This document shows positions 33,212 through 41,282 of a stretch of DNA of 42,548 nucleotides, one piece after another. The position numbers were made by a program, and so were the translations under genes. The notes under the pieces are model-generated. The model was not told the DNA's origin. It worked only from the letters and a program-made list of their open reading frames with translations, and searched no databases. Within the stretch, counting starts at the first letter, position 1. The number at the start of each line of letters is the position of its first letter. This DNA comes from Actinotignum sanguinis (GTDB taxonomy: Bacteria; Actinomycetota; Actinomycetes; Actinomycetales; Actinomycetaceae), in contig NZ_QDIE01000019.1 in NCBI RefSeq assembly GCF_003957255.1, positions 1-42,548 on the forward strand. The letters run 5' to 3'.

Positions 33212-34531
33212 ATGACAACCCCGATCCACGTTCCCACGTCAGCGCGGCGCCGCTGGAAAATTCTCATTCCCGTTATTATCACGATCTACATCATCGCGTA
33301 TATTGACCGTGTCAATATTGGCTTCGGCATGGAAGGCATCCGAGAAAGTCTCAATATGGATGCTTCCCAGGCCGGATTTGCCGCGGGAATCTTCTTCATA
33401 GGGTACCTCGTACTCCAGGTCCCGGGCGGCTACCTAGCGCAGAAGTGGAGTGCCCGGAAAGTTGTCTTTGTGCTCATGATCGGGTGGGGAGTCTGCGCGA
33501 TTCTCGCTGGTTTCGTCCACTCGTATACGCAGCTACTTATCGCTCGTTTCATGCTCGGGGTATTTGAGGGCGGGGTGCAGCCAGCACTCATGGTTCTCAT
33601 TTCGAGGTGGTTCTCCAAGGCGGAACGCGGGCGGGCCTTCTCGCTGTTCATCATGCACAATCCCATCGCCACGATCATCACGGGCCCCTTCGCCGGCCTT
33701 ATCCTCATGTACGGGAACTGGCGCGAACTCTTCATTATTCAGGGTGCGCTGCCGCTGGTCATCGGCGTGGGGCTGTGGTGGTATTTCGCGGCCGATAATC
33801 CGGATACCGCCCGGTGGATTGACCAGGATGAAAAAGACGAGATCCGCGCCCTGCAAATCATCGATGGCAACGAAAAGCCGGTGGAATCGGATTGGCGCCT
33901 CGCGGTGCGTAATCCCTTCACCTGGTACCTGGCCTTCCTGGGGATGTTTGTGTGGCTGGGCTTCTACGGGCTCCAGATTTGGCTGCCCACCCTCCTCAAG
34001 CAGTCCTTCCACGGCTCGCTCACGGTAGGATTGGTTTCCGCGATCCCGCCCGTCTGCGCCGGGATCGCCATCTGGTTCAACGGCAAGGGCGCGGACCGCG
34101 ACCAGCGCTACTGCACCCGCGTGGGCATTCCGCTCATCCTTGGCGGCATTATCCTGGCGCTTTCCTCTTTCGTGACGGCGGACCAGCGATGGCTGGTGGT
34201 GATCGCCCTCGCGGCGGCAACCGCCTGCCAGCTCTCCTTCTTCGCTCCGTACTGGACGATCAACTCCCTGCTGCTACCCCCGGCGGCGGTGGGTGCCGGC
34301 TTCGGTATCATTAACGGTATCGGGAACCTCGGCGGCATGCTCGGCCCGTACCTCGGCGGATGGCTGCAAGACCTCACGAACGGAAATATGTTCGCTACCA
34401 CGGTGTTCTTCGGGGTATCGGTCGCCGTTGCCGGAATTATGGCTTTCGGCCTATCCGGTGCGGTACGAGCAAAAATCGCTGAGGATCGCGCCCGCCAGAG
34501 TGCAATCCTCAAAGATCAACCAACGGAGTAA
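33212..34531 (+). CDS. MFS transporter, anion:cation symporter (ACS) type
   Basis: This 439-residue 12-helix transporter has YIIAYIDRVNIGFGM near residues 22-36, the tartrate/phthalate-type ACS motif, followed by LQVPGGYLAQKWSARKVV. It is a different sequence subgroup from the MFS at 30095: YIDRVNIGF here against YIDRTTLSIA there. It probably brings in a sugar acid or its lactone. The start abuts the upstream stop, and the ribosome site GAGGAGG lies inside the cyclase gene. The kinase gene starts 2 bp downstream, indicating tight co-expression with the tetrulose pathway. Confidence 0.9.
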   Translation: MTTPIHVPTSARRRWKILIPVIITIYIIAYIDRVNIGFGMEGIRESLNMDASQAGFAAGIFFIGYLVLQVPGGYLAQKWSARKVVFVLMIGWGVCAILAGFVHSYTQLLIARFMLGVFEGGVQPALMVLISRWFSKAERGRAFSLFIMHNPIATIITGPFAGLILMYGNWRELFIIQGALPLVIGVGLWWYFAADNPDTARWIDQDEKDEIRALQIIDGNEKPVESDWRLAVRNPFTWYLAFLGMFVWLGFYGLQIWLPTLLKQSFHGSLTVGLVSAIPPVCAGIAIWFNGKGADRDQRYCTRVGIPLILGGIILALSSFVTADQRWLVVIALAAATACQLSFFAPYWTINSLLLPPAAVGAGFGIINGIGNLGGMLGPYLGGWLQDLTNGNMFATTVFFGVSVAVAGIMAFGLSGAVRAKIAEDRARQSAILKDQPTE

Positions 34532-34533
34532 CA

Positions 34534-36246
34534 ATGACGTTTATCTACAACGATCCTAAACAATTCCCCGCTGAAGCCCTCGCGGGTTTCATCGCCGCTA
34601 ATGAGCGGTACGTGGAGGCGGTGCACGGCGGCGTCGTACGGTCTACTACCTCCCCGGAGGGCGAAGTGGCGCTGGTCATTGGGGGTGGTTCGGGGCACTA
34701 CCCGGCCTTCCCTGGCTGGGTCGGCCCAGGCATGGCGCACGGTTGCGTATGTGGGAACATTTTCGCTTCCCCCTCGCAGTCCCAAGTAACCGCGGTATCT
34801 CAAGCTGCTGATAACGGCGGTGGTGTGCTCCTCATGTACGGCAATTACGCCGGGGACGTTCTCCACTTTGGGAAAGCCGCCAGCATTATGCGTGCAGACG
34901 GCCTGGACGTGCGCGAAGTACAGATTTCTGACGACGTTGCATCGGGGATCCCGGAAAAACACCGTGAGCGCCGGGGTATTGCGGGTGACCTTTTCGTCGT
35001 GAAAGTAACCGGCGGGGCAATCGCTGCCGGGTACAACCTGGACGAAGCCGAACGCATCGGCTGGCACGCCAATGACTCCACCCGCACCCTCGGGGTCGCT
35101 TTCACCGGCTGCACCCTCCCGGGATCGGGCGATCCGCTCTTCACCGTGCCTGATGGAAAATTCGCTCTCGGGCTCGGGATCCACGGTGAACCCGGGATCT
35201 CCGAACACGAACATGCCACCGCGGATGAACTGGCAACCCTTCTGGTTGACGGTGTTCTTGCCGAAGAACCCGAGCGCCGCGAAGGCGGCTACAACGGGCG
35301 CGTGACGGTGATCGTTAACGGGCTGGGCGGAGTGAAGTACGAAGAAATGTTCGTGCTCTACCACGCCGTTTCCACCCTCCTGGCCGAACGCGGCCTGGAA
35401 ATTGTGGCGCCGGTGGTGGGCGAACAGGTGACCTCACTTGACATGGCCGGGGTTTCCCTCACAGTGGCTTTCCTCGATGAGGAGCTGGAGAAGTTCTGGC
35501 TGGCCGGAGCGGATACCCCCGCTTTCCGTACCGGAAATGTGGAGAACCAGCAGCGCCGGGAACGCCCCGTTGCGGAAGCACACGCGGTGGAACTCAGCGC
35601 CGGCGCACCAGAATCGGCAGCGCAGGCGGAACGCATCGCTACCGTTTTCACCGCTTTTGCCGATGCTGCTATCGCGGCGGAAGCAGATCTGGGCAAGCTG
35701 GATTCCATCGCTGGGGATGGTGACCACGGCCAGGGTATGACCCTCGGCTCGGTAGCTGCACGTGATGCGGTGCGCCGGGCGCTTTCCGCGAAAGCCGGAG
35801 CAGCCAGCCTGGTAGACGCGGCCGGTAAGGCGTGGTCTGAAGGTGCGGGCGGGACCTCGGGCGCGCTCTGGGGAGATGCCATCTGCCAAGCCGCTACCCA
35901 CCTTGACGATGACGCTGCGGTTTCGGCCGAAATATTGGGCGCGGCCGTCGTTGATGCGGCGCGAAATGTGGCGCGCGACGGTGGTGCCGTCGTCGGAGAT
36001 AAAACGATGGTGGACGCAACCGAACCCTTTGCCGATGCGCTGGAAAAGGAGCTTGCCGAAGGCGTGGGACTCAAGGATGCCTGGACGCGCGCGGCCGAAG
36101 TAGCCCGTCAGGCCGCCGAAGCTACCGCGGAACTAGCCGCACGCAAGGGGCGGGCCAAGACCCACGGCGATGCGTCACTCGGGCACCCGGATCCGGGCGC
36201 GGTGTCTTTCGCCCTGCTCATGGCCGCCGCGGCGGAGGCGCTCTGA
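34534..36246 (+). CDS. lerK: Fused DhaK-DhaL kinase, probable L-erythrulose kinase (LerK-type)
   Basis: This 570-residue ATP-dependent kinase has an N-terminal DhaK substrate domain (about 1-330) and a C-terminal DhaL nucleotide domain (about 365-570). The DhaK domain has GGGSGHYPAFPGWVG and the substrate-binding His in GIHGEPG near 216. The DhaL domain has GDGDHGQGM near 394 and GGTSGALWGD. Fused forms use ATP rather than the phosphotransferase system. In Mycobacterium smegmatis and apiose pathways, such kinases act on erythrulose beside RpiB-like and TIM-like isomerases, the same neighbours found here. Dihydroxyacetone kinase is the alternative. ATG 34534 lies 2 bp after the MFS stop. Confidence 0.85.
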   Translation: MTFIYNDPKQFPAEALAGFIAANERYVEAVHGGVVRSTTSPEGEVALVIGGGSGHYPAFPGWVGPGMAHGCVCGNIFASPSQSQVTAVSQAADNGGGVLLMYGNYAGDVLHFGKAASIMRADGLDVREVQISDDVASGIPEKHRERRGIAGDLFVVKVTGGAIAAGYNLDEAERIGWHANDSTRTLGVAFTGCTLPGSGDPLFTVPDGKFALGLGIHGEPGISEHEHATADELATLLVDGVLAEEPERREGGYNGRVTVIVNGLGGVKYEEMFVLYHAVSTLLAERGLEIVAPVVGEQVTSLDMAGVSLTVAFLDEELEKFWLAGADTPAFRTGNVENQQRRERPVAEAHAVELSAGAPESAAQAERIATVFTAFADAAIAAEADLGKLDSIAGDGDHGQGMTLGSVAARDAVRRALSAKAGAASLVDAAGKAWSEGAGGTSGALWGDAICQAATHLDDDAAVSAEILGAAVVDAARNVARDGGAVVGDKTMVDATEPFADALEKELAEGVGLKDAWTRAAEVARQAAEATAELAARKGRAKTHGDASLGHPDPGAVSFALLMAAAAEAL

Positions 36247-36256
36247 GACTAATCTG

Positions 36257-36327
36257 CACGAACCGCGCAAGAATATGAAATAAAACGGTGAAAATACGCC
36301 AAAATATGGCTTTTTGCGCGGTTTGTG
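36257..36327. promoter_or_regulatory. Long-loop inverted repeat between kinase and RpiB-like genes
   Basis: CACGAACCGCGCAA (36257-36270) and TTGCGCGGTTTGTG (36314-36327) pair over 14 bp with one G-T pair around a 43-base AT-rich loop. It starts 11 bp after the kinase stop. Beyond it, a symmetrical ATGTA...TACAT site (about 36379-36398) precedes the ribosome site of the RpiB-like gene. It may be a terminator or paired operator half-sites for a separate promoter of the two isomerase genes. Confidence 0.45.
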
Positions 36328-36426
36328 TGGTGGAATAGCGATGAGCGTACCACTTCACTGTCGCGTGGCTTCGCAAGAATGTACCAACCCGTATACATGT
36401 CTAGAACAGAAAACAAAGGAGAAAAC

Positions 36427-36891
36427 ATGGGATTTCGTGTGGTGGTGCTCGGTGATTCGGCCGGGTACGGATATAAGGACCTCATCAAGGCTGACCTGGA
36501 AAAGGACGAGCGCATCGACGAAGTGATCGACCTGGGCCTCAAGGAAGGTGAATCCGCGCTTTATCCCAATCTCGCCACCGCGGGCGCGGAAATGATCGCG
36601 CGCGGCGAAGCTGATCGCGGCATTTTCGTATGCGGGACCGGGATGGGTGTGGCGATGTCCGCCAATAAGGTCAAGGGGATTCGCGCCTCCACCGCGCACG
36701 ATTCCTACTCGGTGGAACGCCTGGTGCTCTCCAATAATGCGCAGGTGCTGTGCCTGGGGCAGCGGGTTATCGGTGCGGAACTAGCGCGCCGGCTCGCCAA
36801 AGAATTCTTCAATTATGAATTCGATCCGAGCTCGCATTCCAAGGCCAATGTGGATGCGATCTGCGCATATGACGGCTCGCTGGAGGAATAA
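36427..36891 (+). CDS. derI: RpiB-type isomerase, probable D-erythrulose 4-phosphate isomerase (DerI-type)
   Basis: This 154-residue RpiB/LacAB-family isomerase carries VCGTGMGVAMSANK with the catalytic Cys69 and TAHDSYS with His91. The N-terminal LGDSAGYGYKDLI replaces the usual GSDHAG. The canonical activity is ribose 5-phosphate isomerisation. Next to an erythrulose-type kinase and a TIM homologue, the expected reaction is D-erythrulose 4-phosphate to D-erythrose 4-phosphate, as shown for M. smegmatis DerI and Brucella EryI. ATG 36427 follows AAAGGAG. Its stop overlaps the next start (TAATG). Confidence 0.85.
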   Translation: MGFRVVVLGDSAGYGYKDLIKADLEKDERIDEVIDLGLKEGESALYPNLATAGAEMIARGEADRGIFVCGTGMGVAMSANKVKGIRASTAHDSYSVERLVLSNNAQVLCLGQRVIGAELARRLAKEFFNYEFDPSSHSKANVDAICAYDGSLEE

Positions 36892-37634
36892 TGCTCTGGG
36901 TTGGAACCAGCTGGAAAATGAACGGCACTCGCGCTTTCGCGCGGGATTATGCCCGCACCCTTGCTGGTGTGGACGTTGCCGGCCTCGGTGACATCCAGCC
37001 TTTTATTATCCCTTCGTTTACCGCCATCGATGTGGCGGCGAGCGAGCTTGAGGGAACCGGAATCCTGGTGGGTGCGCAAAACGCGGCCTGGGAGGACGCC
37101 GGGGCGTGGACTGGCGAAGTATCAATCCCGCAGGCGATGGATGCCGGTGCCACCATAATCGAAATGGGGCATTCTGAGCGCCGTGAATACTTCGGGGAAA
37201 CGGACCGGACCGTGAATCTCAAGATCAAAGCCGCGCTGCGCCACGGGGTTATCCCGTTGGTGTGCTTCGGCGAACCGGCCGAGGTATTTGAGGCGGGGGA
37301 GACCCTTCCTTTCATTACCGCGCAGATCGACGCAGCTCTGGAGGGAGTGAAGGATACTTCCCGGATTCTCCTCGCTTACGAGCCGATCTGGGCGATCGGG
37401 GAACACGGCCGCCCGCCGCGACGCGAGGACTTGGTCCGCACTTTCGCCGCGCTTGCGGAGCGTTACGGGAACCGCGTGGAGGCTATTCTTTACGGTGGTT
37501 CTGTCAATCATGAGAACAACCAGGACATTCTGGGAATCCCGGGCATGGGCGGTCTCTTTATCGGGCGGTCGGCGTGGACCGCGGAAGGATATATTCGCAA
37601 CCTCGAGCTCGCCGCGGAAGCGATGCGGGGGTAG
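36891..37634 (+). CDS. lerI: Triosephosphate-isomerase homologue, probable L-erythrulose 1-phosphate isomerase (LerI-type)
   Basis: This 247-residue TIM-fold isomerase has the catalytic residues Lys9 (GTSWKMN), His94 (MGHSERR) and Glu164 (AYEPIWAIG). The mobile loop 6 reads AIGEHGRPP instead of the glycolytic AIGTGKTAT, and the first motif has Ser-Trp rather than the usual Asn-Trp. Both changes suit the LerI/EryH-type tetrulose-phosphate isomerases. It should convert L-erythrulose 1-phosphate to D-erythrulose 4-phosphate. It overlaps the RpiB-like gene by one base. No pgk or gap gene is nearby, which also argues against the glycolytic enzyme. Confidence 0.85.
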   Translation: MLWVGTSWKMNGTRAFARDYARTLAGVDVAGLGDIQPFIIPSFTAIDVAASELEGTGILVGAQNAAWEDAGAWTGEVSIPQAMDAGATIIEMGHSERREYFGETDRTVNLKIKAALRHGVIPLVCFGEPAEVFEAGETLPFITAQIDAALEGVKDTSRILLAYEPIWAIGEHGRPPRREDLVRTFAALAERYGNRVEAILYGGSVNHENNQDILGIPGMGGLFIGRSAWTAEGYIRNLELAAEAMRG

Positions 37635-37703
37635 CGGATTTTATCCGGGGCCGGGTATTCGGTGGACCGAGCGTTTTCCGGTGGCTGAGCTTTGCTACAG
37701 GTA

Positions 37704-37744
37704 GCGGCAGTTCCGCGTATTTAGTACGACGGCGGAGCTGCCGC
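37704..37744 (+). terminator. Hairpin after the LerI-type gene
   Basis: GCGGCAGTTCCGC (37704-37716) pairs with GCGGAGCTGCCGC (37732-37744) over 13 bp with one G-T pair and a 15-base loop, 69 bp past the stop. It probably ends the rightward island transcript. No T-run. Confidence 0.6.
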
Positions 37745-37797
37745 ACCTGGCTGAGTGTGCTGGGTTGGTAGCGTGAGCTGCAGGGTGCCTCATATCG

Positions 37798-37822
37798 AAC
37801 TACTCGAAAAATTCGAATAGTT
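37798..37822 (-). terminator. Short A/T-containing hairpin after the nucleotidyltransferase gene
   Basis: AACTACTCGAA (37798-37808) and TTCGAATAGTT (37812-37822) pair at 10 of 11 positions around AAA. It lies 16 bp past the minus-strand stop at 37839, between convergent genes. It may terminate the minus-strand transcript. Confidence 0.45.
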
Positions 37823-37838
37823 GGCCCGTCGGTATCTT

Positions 37839-38177
37839 TCACGCTTCAGGAGACTCCACCGCTATCGCTTCGGAACGTGCGTAATCAGCAACGTAGCCCC
37901 TTGAATTGCTCGACATGATGTCAACCGGTTTCCCAAGCAGTTCGCTTAATTTGATTTCTAATGCGATGAGATCGAAGTAGCTGGCATCGGGCAGGAACTC
38001 CACCAGGAGGTCGTAATCGGATTCGGTGGTTGCCTCGCAACGGGCTACCGAACCGAAGACCCAGAAGCGACCGGTGCCGCAATGTGCTTTGATCGCATCG
38101 CGAATTGCGCCTTCGGCAGCCAGAAGCTGCGCCAGTGATGGAGGCTGTGTCAAATCAAGCGAATCGGGGGTAGTCAT
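37839..38177 (-). CDS. Orphan MNT-type nucleotidyltransferase-domain protein
   Basis: This 112-residue protein has the minimal nucleotidyltransferase fold. The active-site motif appears as GS at 42-43 followed by SDYDLLVEF, with Asp54 and Asp56, and a third acidic residue in KPVDIMSS (Asp86). The usual GSxARG is GSVARC here. MNT proteins are typically antitoxins that AMPylate a HEPN toxin partner. No HEPN-like gene is adjacent. It is 33 bp downstream of the LacI gene on the same strand, and the two may share a transcript. ATG 38177 has a modest GGGTGA site. Confidence 0.8.
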   Translation of the reverse strand: MTTPDSLDLTQPPSLAQLLAAEGAIRDAIKAHCGTGRFWVFGSVARCEATTESDYDLLVEFLPDASYFDLIALEIKLSELLGKPVDIMSSNSRGYVADYARSEAIAVESPEA

Positions 38178-38210
38178 GTATTCACCCGACTTTTATTACT
38201 GTGTCCAAAG

Positions 38211-39248
38211 TTAACCAACCCGTTTCACCGACGCGCGCGTCACCACATGCATGGGGAAAATATGTCCGCTGGGTGCGTGACCGGCGGCGGTGTCGACAAT
38301 CGCACGCAAGGCTGCTTGTGCCATATCTGTAATGGGCTGCTGTACTGAGCTTAGCCCAGGATGAATCCAATCGCACAGACTAATATTGTCGAATCCGATG
38401 ACGGACAGATCATCGGGGATATACAGGCCACATTGTTCCGCGGCACGAATGAGGCCAATGGCAACCACATCCGAACTTGCGAAAACCGCAGTGACCGGAT
38501 CCGGAGCTGTCAAAAGCCGCGGAAGTGTAGACGCTCCGAAAGCCTCGGAGTAAGGGCCATGGAAAATGTATCGCTCATCTACCTCAAGTCCGTGGAATGT
38601 TATGGCTTTCCGGTAGCCGAGTTCTCGCTGATGCGCGGAGAGAAGTCCATCAGGTCCACCAATGAACGCCACGCGTCGATGCCCAAAGGCAAGAAGATGA
38701 TTCGTTGCCTGGTAGGCGCCATTGGCATTGTCCGCTACAACGTAGGGAATAGGGCTCGGGCGAATATTGGTGTAACCCAAGGCTGAATTTTCGAGGGATG
38801 CGTCCACATTGAGAACCATCTCGTCAAGCATGACGAAGGGCTTGGTGAGACTAGCGGAATTGATATCGTCATCAAGAGAGTTATTTCCAACCAGAATGAT
38901 CGCATCAACTGTGGGATTTGTGAGAGCTTCTTCGATGAGTTCTACCTCGTTATCGATTCGCCCTCCCGAAACGAAGACCGCCACTGTTTTCTGTGCGGCA
39001 TCACCCGCGGAGATAACTTCGGCCCCAAGCTTCGCGAAAAATGGATTGGTGAGGTTGGGGATGATCAGAGCGATTGTGCGCAACGAAGTGTTCGTTAGGG
39101 TAGGGGCTTGCCAACCTACCTGAGACATCGCCTCTTGGATTTTCTCTGCGGTTTCACCTCGGACATTGAGTTCTCCGCGCACGAACCGGGAGACCGTCGA
39201 CGGTGAAACGCCAGCGATTCGCGCTATTTCGCTGAGAGAAGCTGCCAT
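38211..39248 (-). CDS. LacI-family transcriptional regulator
   Basis: This 345-residue repressor has an N-terminal HTH (SLSEIARIAGVSPSTVSRFVRGE, residues 4-26). The hinge helix region follows to about 55, then a periplasmic-binding-like sensor domain (SLRTIALIIPNLTNPFFAKL onward; AVFASSDVVAIGLIRAAEQCG; LSVIGFDN). It is transcribed divergently from the GATase-like/transporter/lactonase operon and has TTGCG-rich palindromes in the shared 174-bp region. It is therefore the likely regulator of that operon, with a sugar or sugar-acid effector. The start ATG 39248 fits the family N-terminus. Confidence 0.92.
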   Translation of the reverse strand: MAASLSEIARIAGVSPSTVSRFVRGELNVRGETAEKIQEAMSQVGWQAPTLTNTSLRTIALIIPNLTNPFFAKLGAEVISAGDAAQKTVAVFVSGGRIDNEVELIEEALTNPTVDAIILVGNNSLDDDINSASLTKPFVMLDEMVLNVDASLENSALGYTNIRPSPIPYVVADNANGAYQATNHLLAFGHRRVAFIGGPDGLLSAHQRELGYRKAITFHGLEVDERYIFHGPYSEAFGASTLPRLLTAPDPVTAVFASSDVVAIGLIRAAEQCGLYIPDDLSVIGFDNISLCDWIHPGLSSVQQPITDMAQAALRAIVDTAAGHAPSGHIFPMHVVTRASVKRVG

Positions 39249-39312
39249 GGGACTCCTGATATGGACGAGGGTCTTGTGTGAAACACCTCAAGCCTATAAC
39301 ATAACAACCAAG

Positions 39313-39332
39313 CGTTGCGTAACGTTGCGCAA
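39313..39332. promoter_or_regulatory. Candidate LacI-type operator
   Basis: CGTTGCGTAACG (39313-39324) is immediately followed by TTGCGCAA (39325-39332), two CG-centred (pseudo)palindromes as expected for LacI-family operators. They lie in the divergent region, about 65 bp before the LacI start and 90 bp before the GATase-like gene. A single regulator could control both directions. Confidence 0.55.
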
Positions 39333-39422
39333 TGACAGTGATGGGTGTGGTGATGAAAGTCGTTTCCGACGGCTCTGTCGCTACCTTGAGCGAAGCATAA
39401 TTGGTAGTCGAAGGAGACTGGG

Positions 39423-40169
39423 ATGGTGAAAGTTCTGCTTGCGGGTGAGTCTTGGATCAGCGATATTGTTGACCATAAAGGCTTCGACCAATTCCCGCAC
39501 ACTCAAGTGCATATCGGTTGCGCAAAGCTTCTCGAAAGCTTGCGCAAAGCTGGGCATGAAGTGACGCATATGCGATCGCACGATGTAGCGGTCGAGTTTC
39601 CCTTCACGGAGGAGGAACTCAATGAGTATGACGTCCTCATCTTGTCGGATGTTGGAGCTAATACTCTTCTTCTCCCTCCGCAAGTTTTTGAAGAGGGAAA
39701 GCGTGTCCCGAATCGGCTCACTCTCATTCGTAACTGGGTGAAGAACGGGGGTGGATTGATGATGGCGGGGGGCTATCTCAGCTTCCAGGGATTCCAAGCG
39801 ATGGCTAACTACGCGGGCACTCCGGTTGAGGAAGCGCTCCCGGTAACTATCCACCGCTATGACGACCGTATCGAAGCTCCCGAAGGCATCCGAGGAGAGC
39901 TCACGGATATCAACCATCCCATTACTCAAGGAATCGATACAACCTGGCCGTACCTGCTCGGGTTCCAAGATCTCGTAGCGAAAGCAGACGCGAGCATTCT
40001 GGCAACTGCTGCACATAAGCCACTCTTGGTTGCCCATGAATATGGGCAAGGGCGGTCCGTAGCTTTCGCCTCGGATATCTCCCCGCATTGGGCTCCGCAG
40101 GAGTTCATGGAGTGGCCCGGATATTCCACCCTTTTCGACAATATCGTCACCTGGCTCTCGGGAAAGTAG
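39423..40169 (+). CDS. GATase1-like (PF07090-type) cytosolic protein
   Basis: This 248-residue protein has a class I glutamine-amidotransferase-like fold, resembling the PF07090/ThuA-related group found in sugar utilisation operons. VKVLLAGESWISDIVDHKGFD opens the fold. EYDVLILSDVGANTLLLP and NGGGLMMAGGYLSFQG match the family core, and HEYGQGRSVAFASDISPHW ends it. The classical nucleophile Cys at the GG-x-x-S elbow is absent, so glutaminase activity is not expected. The true reaction is unknown. ATG 39423 follows AAGGAG by 6 bases; the DMT gene is 3 bp downstream. Confidence 0.8.
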   Translation: MVKVLLAGESWISDIVDHKGFDQFPHTQVHIGCAKLLESLRKAGHEVTHMRSHDVAVEFPFTEEELNEYDVLILSDVGANTLLLPPQVFEEGKRVPNRLTLIRNWVKNGGGLMMAGGYLSFQGFQAMANYAGTPVEEALPVTIHRYDDRIEAPEGIRGELTDINHPITQGIDTTWPYLLGFQDLVAKADASILATAAHKPLLVAHEYGQGRSVAFASDISPHWAPQEFMEWPGYSTLFDNIVTWLSGK

Positions 40170-40172
40170 GCA

Positions 40173-41258
40173 ATGATGTCTTCACTAAAATCTAATTCGA
40201 GCGTCGTGGAACCTGGCGGCGCAGTGACTAATTCTCAGCAAACGGAAAATCACGCGGCGGAAAAACGCGTGCGTGCACACGGGAGTGCCGCACAGGGAAC
40301 CGCCATTGTGCTGTTCACCTTCCTCACCGTTCTTGCGGGCATGCTCGGTCCTATGCAAAGTTCCGTCAACGGGCGGCTCGGTGTTGCGGTCGATGACGGA
40401 CATCTGGCTGCGTGCATCTCATTCTTCTCCGGACTCGTCGTCATGTTTATTATCGTGCTGCCGCAGCGCAGGTTGCGGAAAGCGCTGATTTCGATTCCGG
40501 GGCATCTGCGGCGTGGAACTTTGCCGTGGCCGTACTTCTTCGCGGGCCTATGCGGAGCGGTTATCGTTCTTTCCGAAGGAGTTTCCGTCGGGGCGCTCGG
40601 GGTAGCTACTTTCCAGACCTCATTGATTGCCGGCATGGTCATTTCGGGAATCATTTGTGACCGTTTCGGTATCGGGGTTGAGTTCAAGCAAGCTCTGAAT
40701 ATTCCCCGTATTTTGGGTGCTCTCCTCGCGATCGCGGCAACCGTGCTGGTGGTGTCGCCGAATTTCACTGCTCCCCACATGATTGCTCTGGCAATTCTGC
40801 CGTTCTGCGGCGGTCTCCTTGCCGGATGGCAACCGGCAGGTAACTCCAAGATTGGATATCTCGCGGATTCCATGCTGGTGTCCATCACCTGGAATTTCAT
40901 CATTGGATTCTCCGCGCTCGCTCTTGCTTTTATTATCCGATTGGCCATGGGCGCTGCCACCTTCCACCTTCCGTCTCAGTGGTGGATGTACCTAGGCGGT
41001 CCTTTGGGCCTGCTCTCTATCGCGCTCATGGCGCTGCTGGTTCGCAAGCTCGGTTTGCTGCTCCTCGCCCTCGCTTCGACCGCAGGTCAGCTCATCGGAT
41101 CGATTCTTATTGACCTCATCCTCCCGCAAGAAGGGCACGTCATTTACGCCGTTACGGTTGCGGGTGCTGCGGTAGCACTGGTCGCCGCCGGAATCGCCAT
41201 GGTTCCATCTCGTAAGCTCGGGGCGGGTACCGAACATAAAACTGAAGAAGCTCACTAG
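40173..41258 (+). CDS. DMT-superfamily transporter (YdcZ type)
   Basis: This 361-residue membrane protein has a hydrophilic N-terminus (1-40), then about ten helices in two homologous halves. The first half has FTFLTVLAGMLGPMQSSVNGRLG and HLAACISFFSGLVVMFIIV, matching the YdcZ/DUF606 group. The repeat half has GGLLAGWQPAGNSKIG. These transporters are poorly characterised; substrates such as sugars or amides are possible. It is co-transcribed with the GATase-like and lactonase genes (3 and 24 bp gaps), so it probably imports the substrate they process. ATG 40173 or 40176 may be used. Confidence 0.82.
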   Translation: MMSSLKSNSSVVEPGGAVTNSQQTENHAAEKRVRAHGSAAQGTAIVLFTFLTVLAGMLGPMQSSVNGRLGVAVDDGHLAACISFFSGLVVMFIIVLPQRRLRKALISIPGHLRRGTLPWPYFFAGLCGAVIVLSEGVSVGALGVATFQTSLIAGMVISGIICDRFGIGVEFKQALNIPRILGALLAIAATVLVVSPNFTAPHMIALAILPFCGGLLAGWQPAGNSKIGYLADSMLVSITWNFIIGFSALALAFIIRLAMGAATFHLPSQWWMYLGGPLGLLSIALMALLVRKLGLLLLALASTAGQLIGSILIDLILPQEGHVIYAVTVAGAAVALVAAGIAMVPSRKLGAGTEHKTEEAH

Positions 41259-41282
41259 GGCAGCGAAGAAAGGACAGCTGCA

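Noticed and set aside
36891-37634. Glycolytic triosephosphate isomerase
   Set aside because: Loop 6 is divergent, no gap or pgk is adjacent, and the gene overlaps an RpiB-like isomerase in an erythrulose-type cluster.
37558-37842. Minus-strand 94-residue frame as a HEPN toxin partner of the MNT protein
   Set aside because: It is Pro/Arg-rich, lacks the HEPN RxxxxH motif and helical pattern, and overlaps the end of the TIM-homologue gene and two hairpins.
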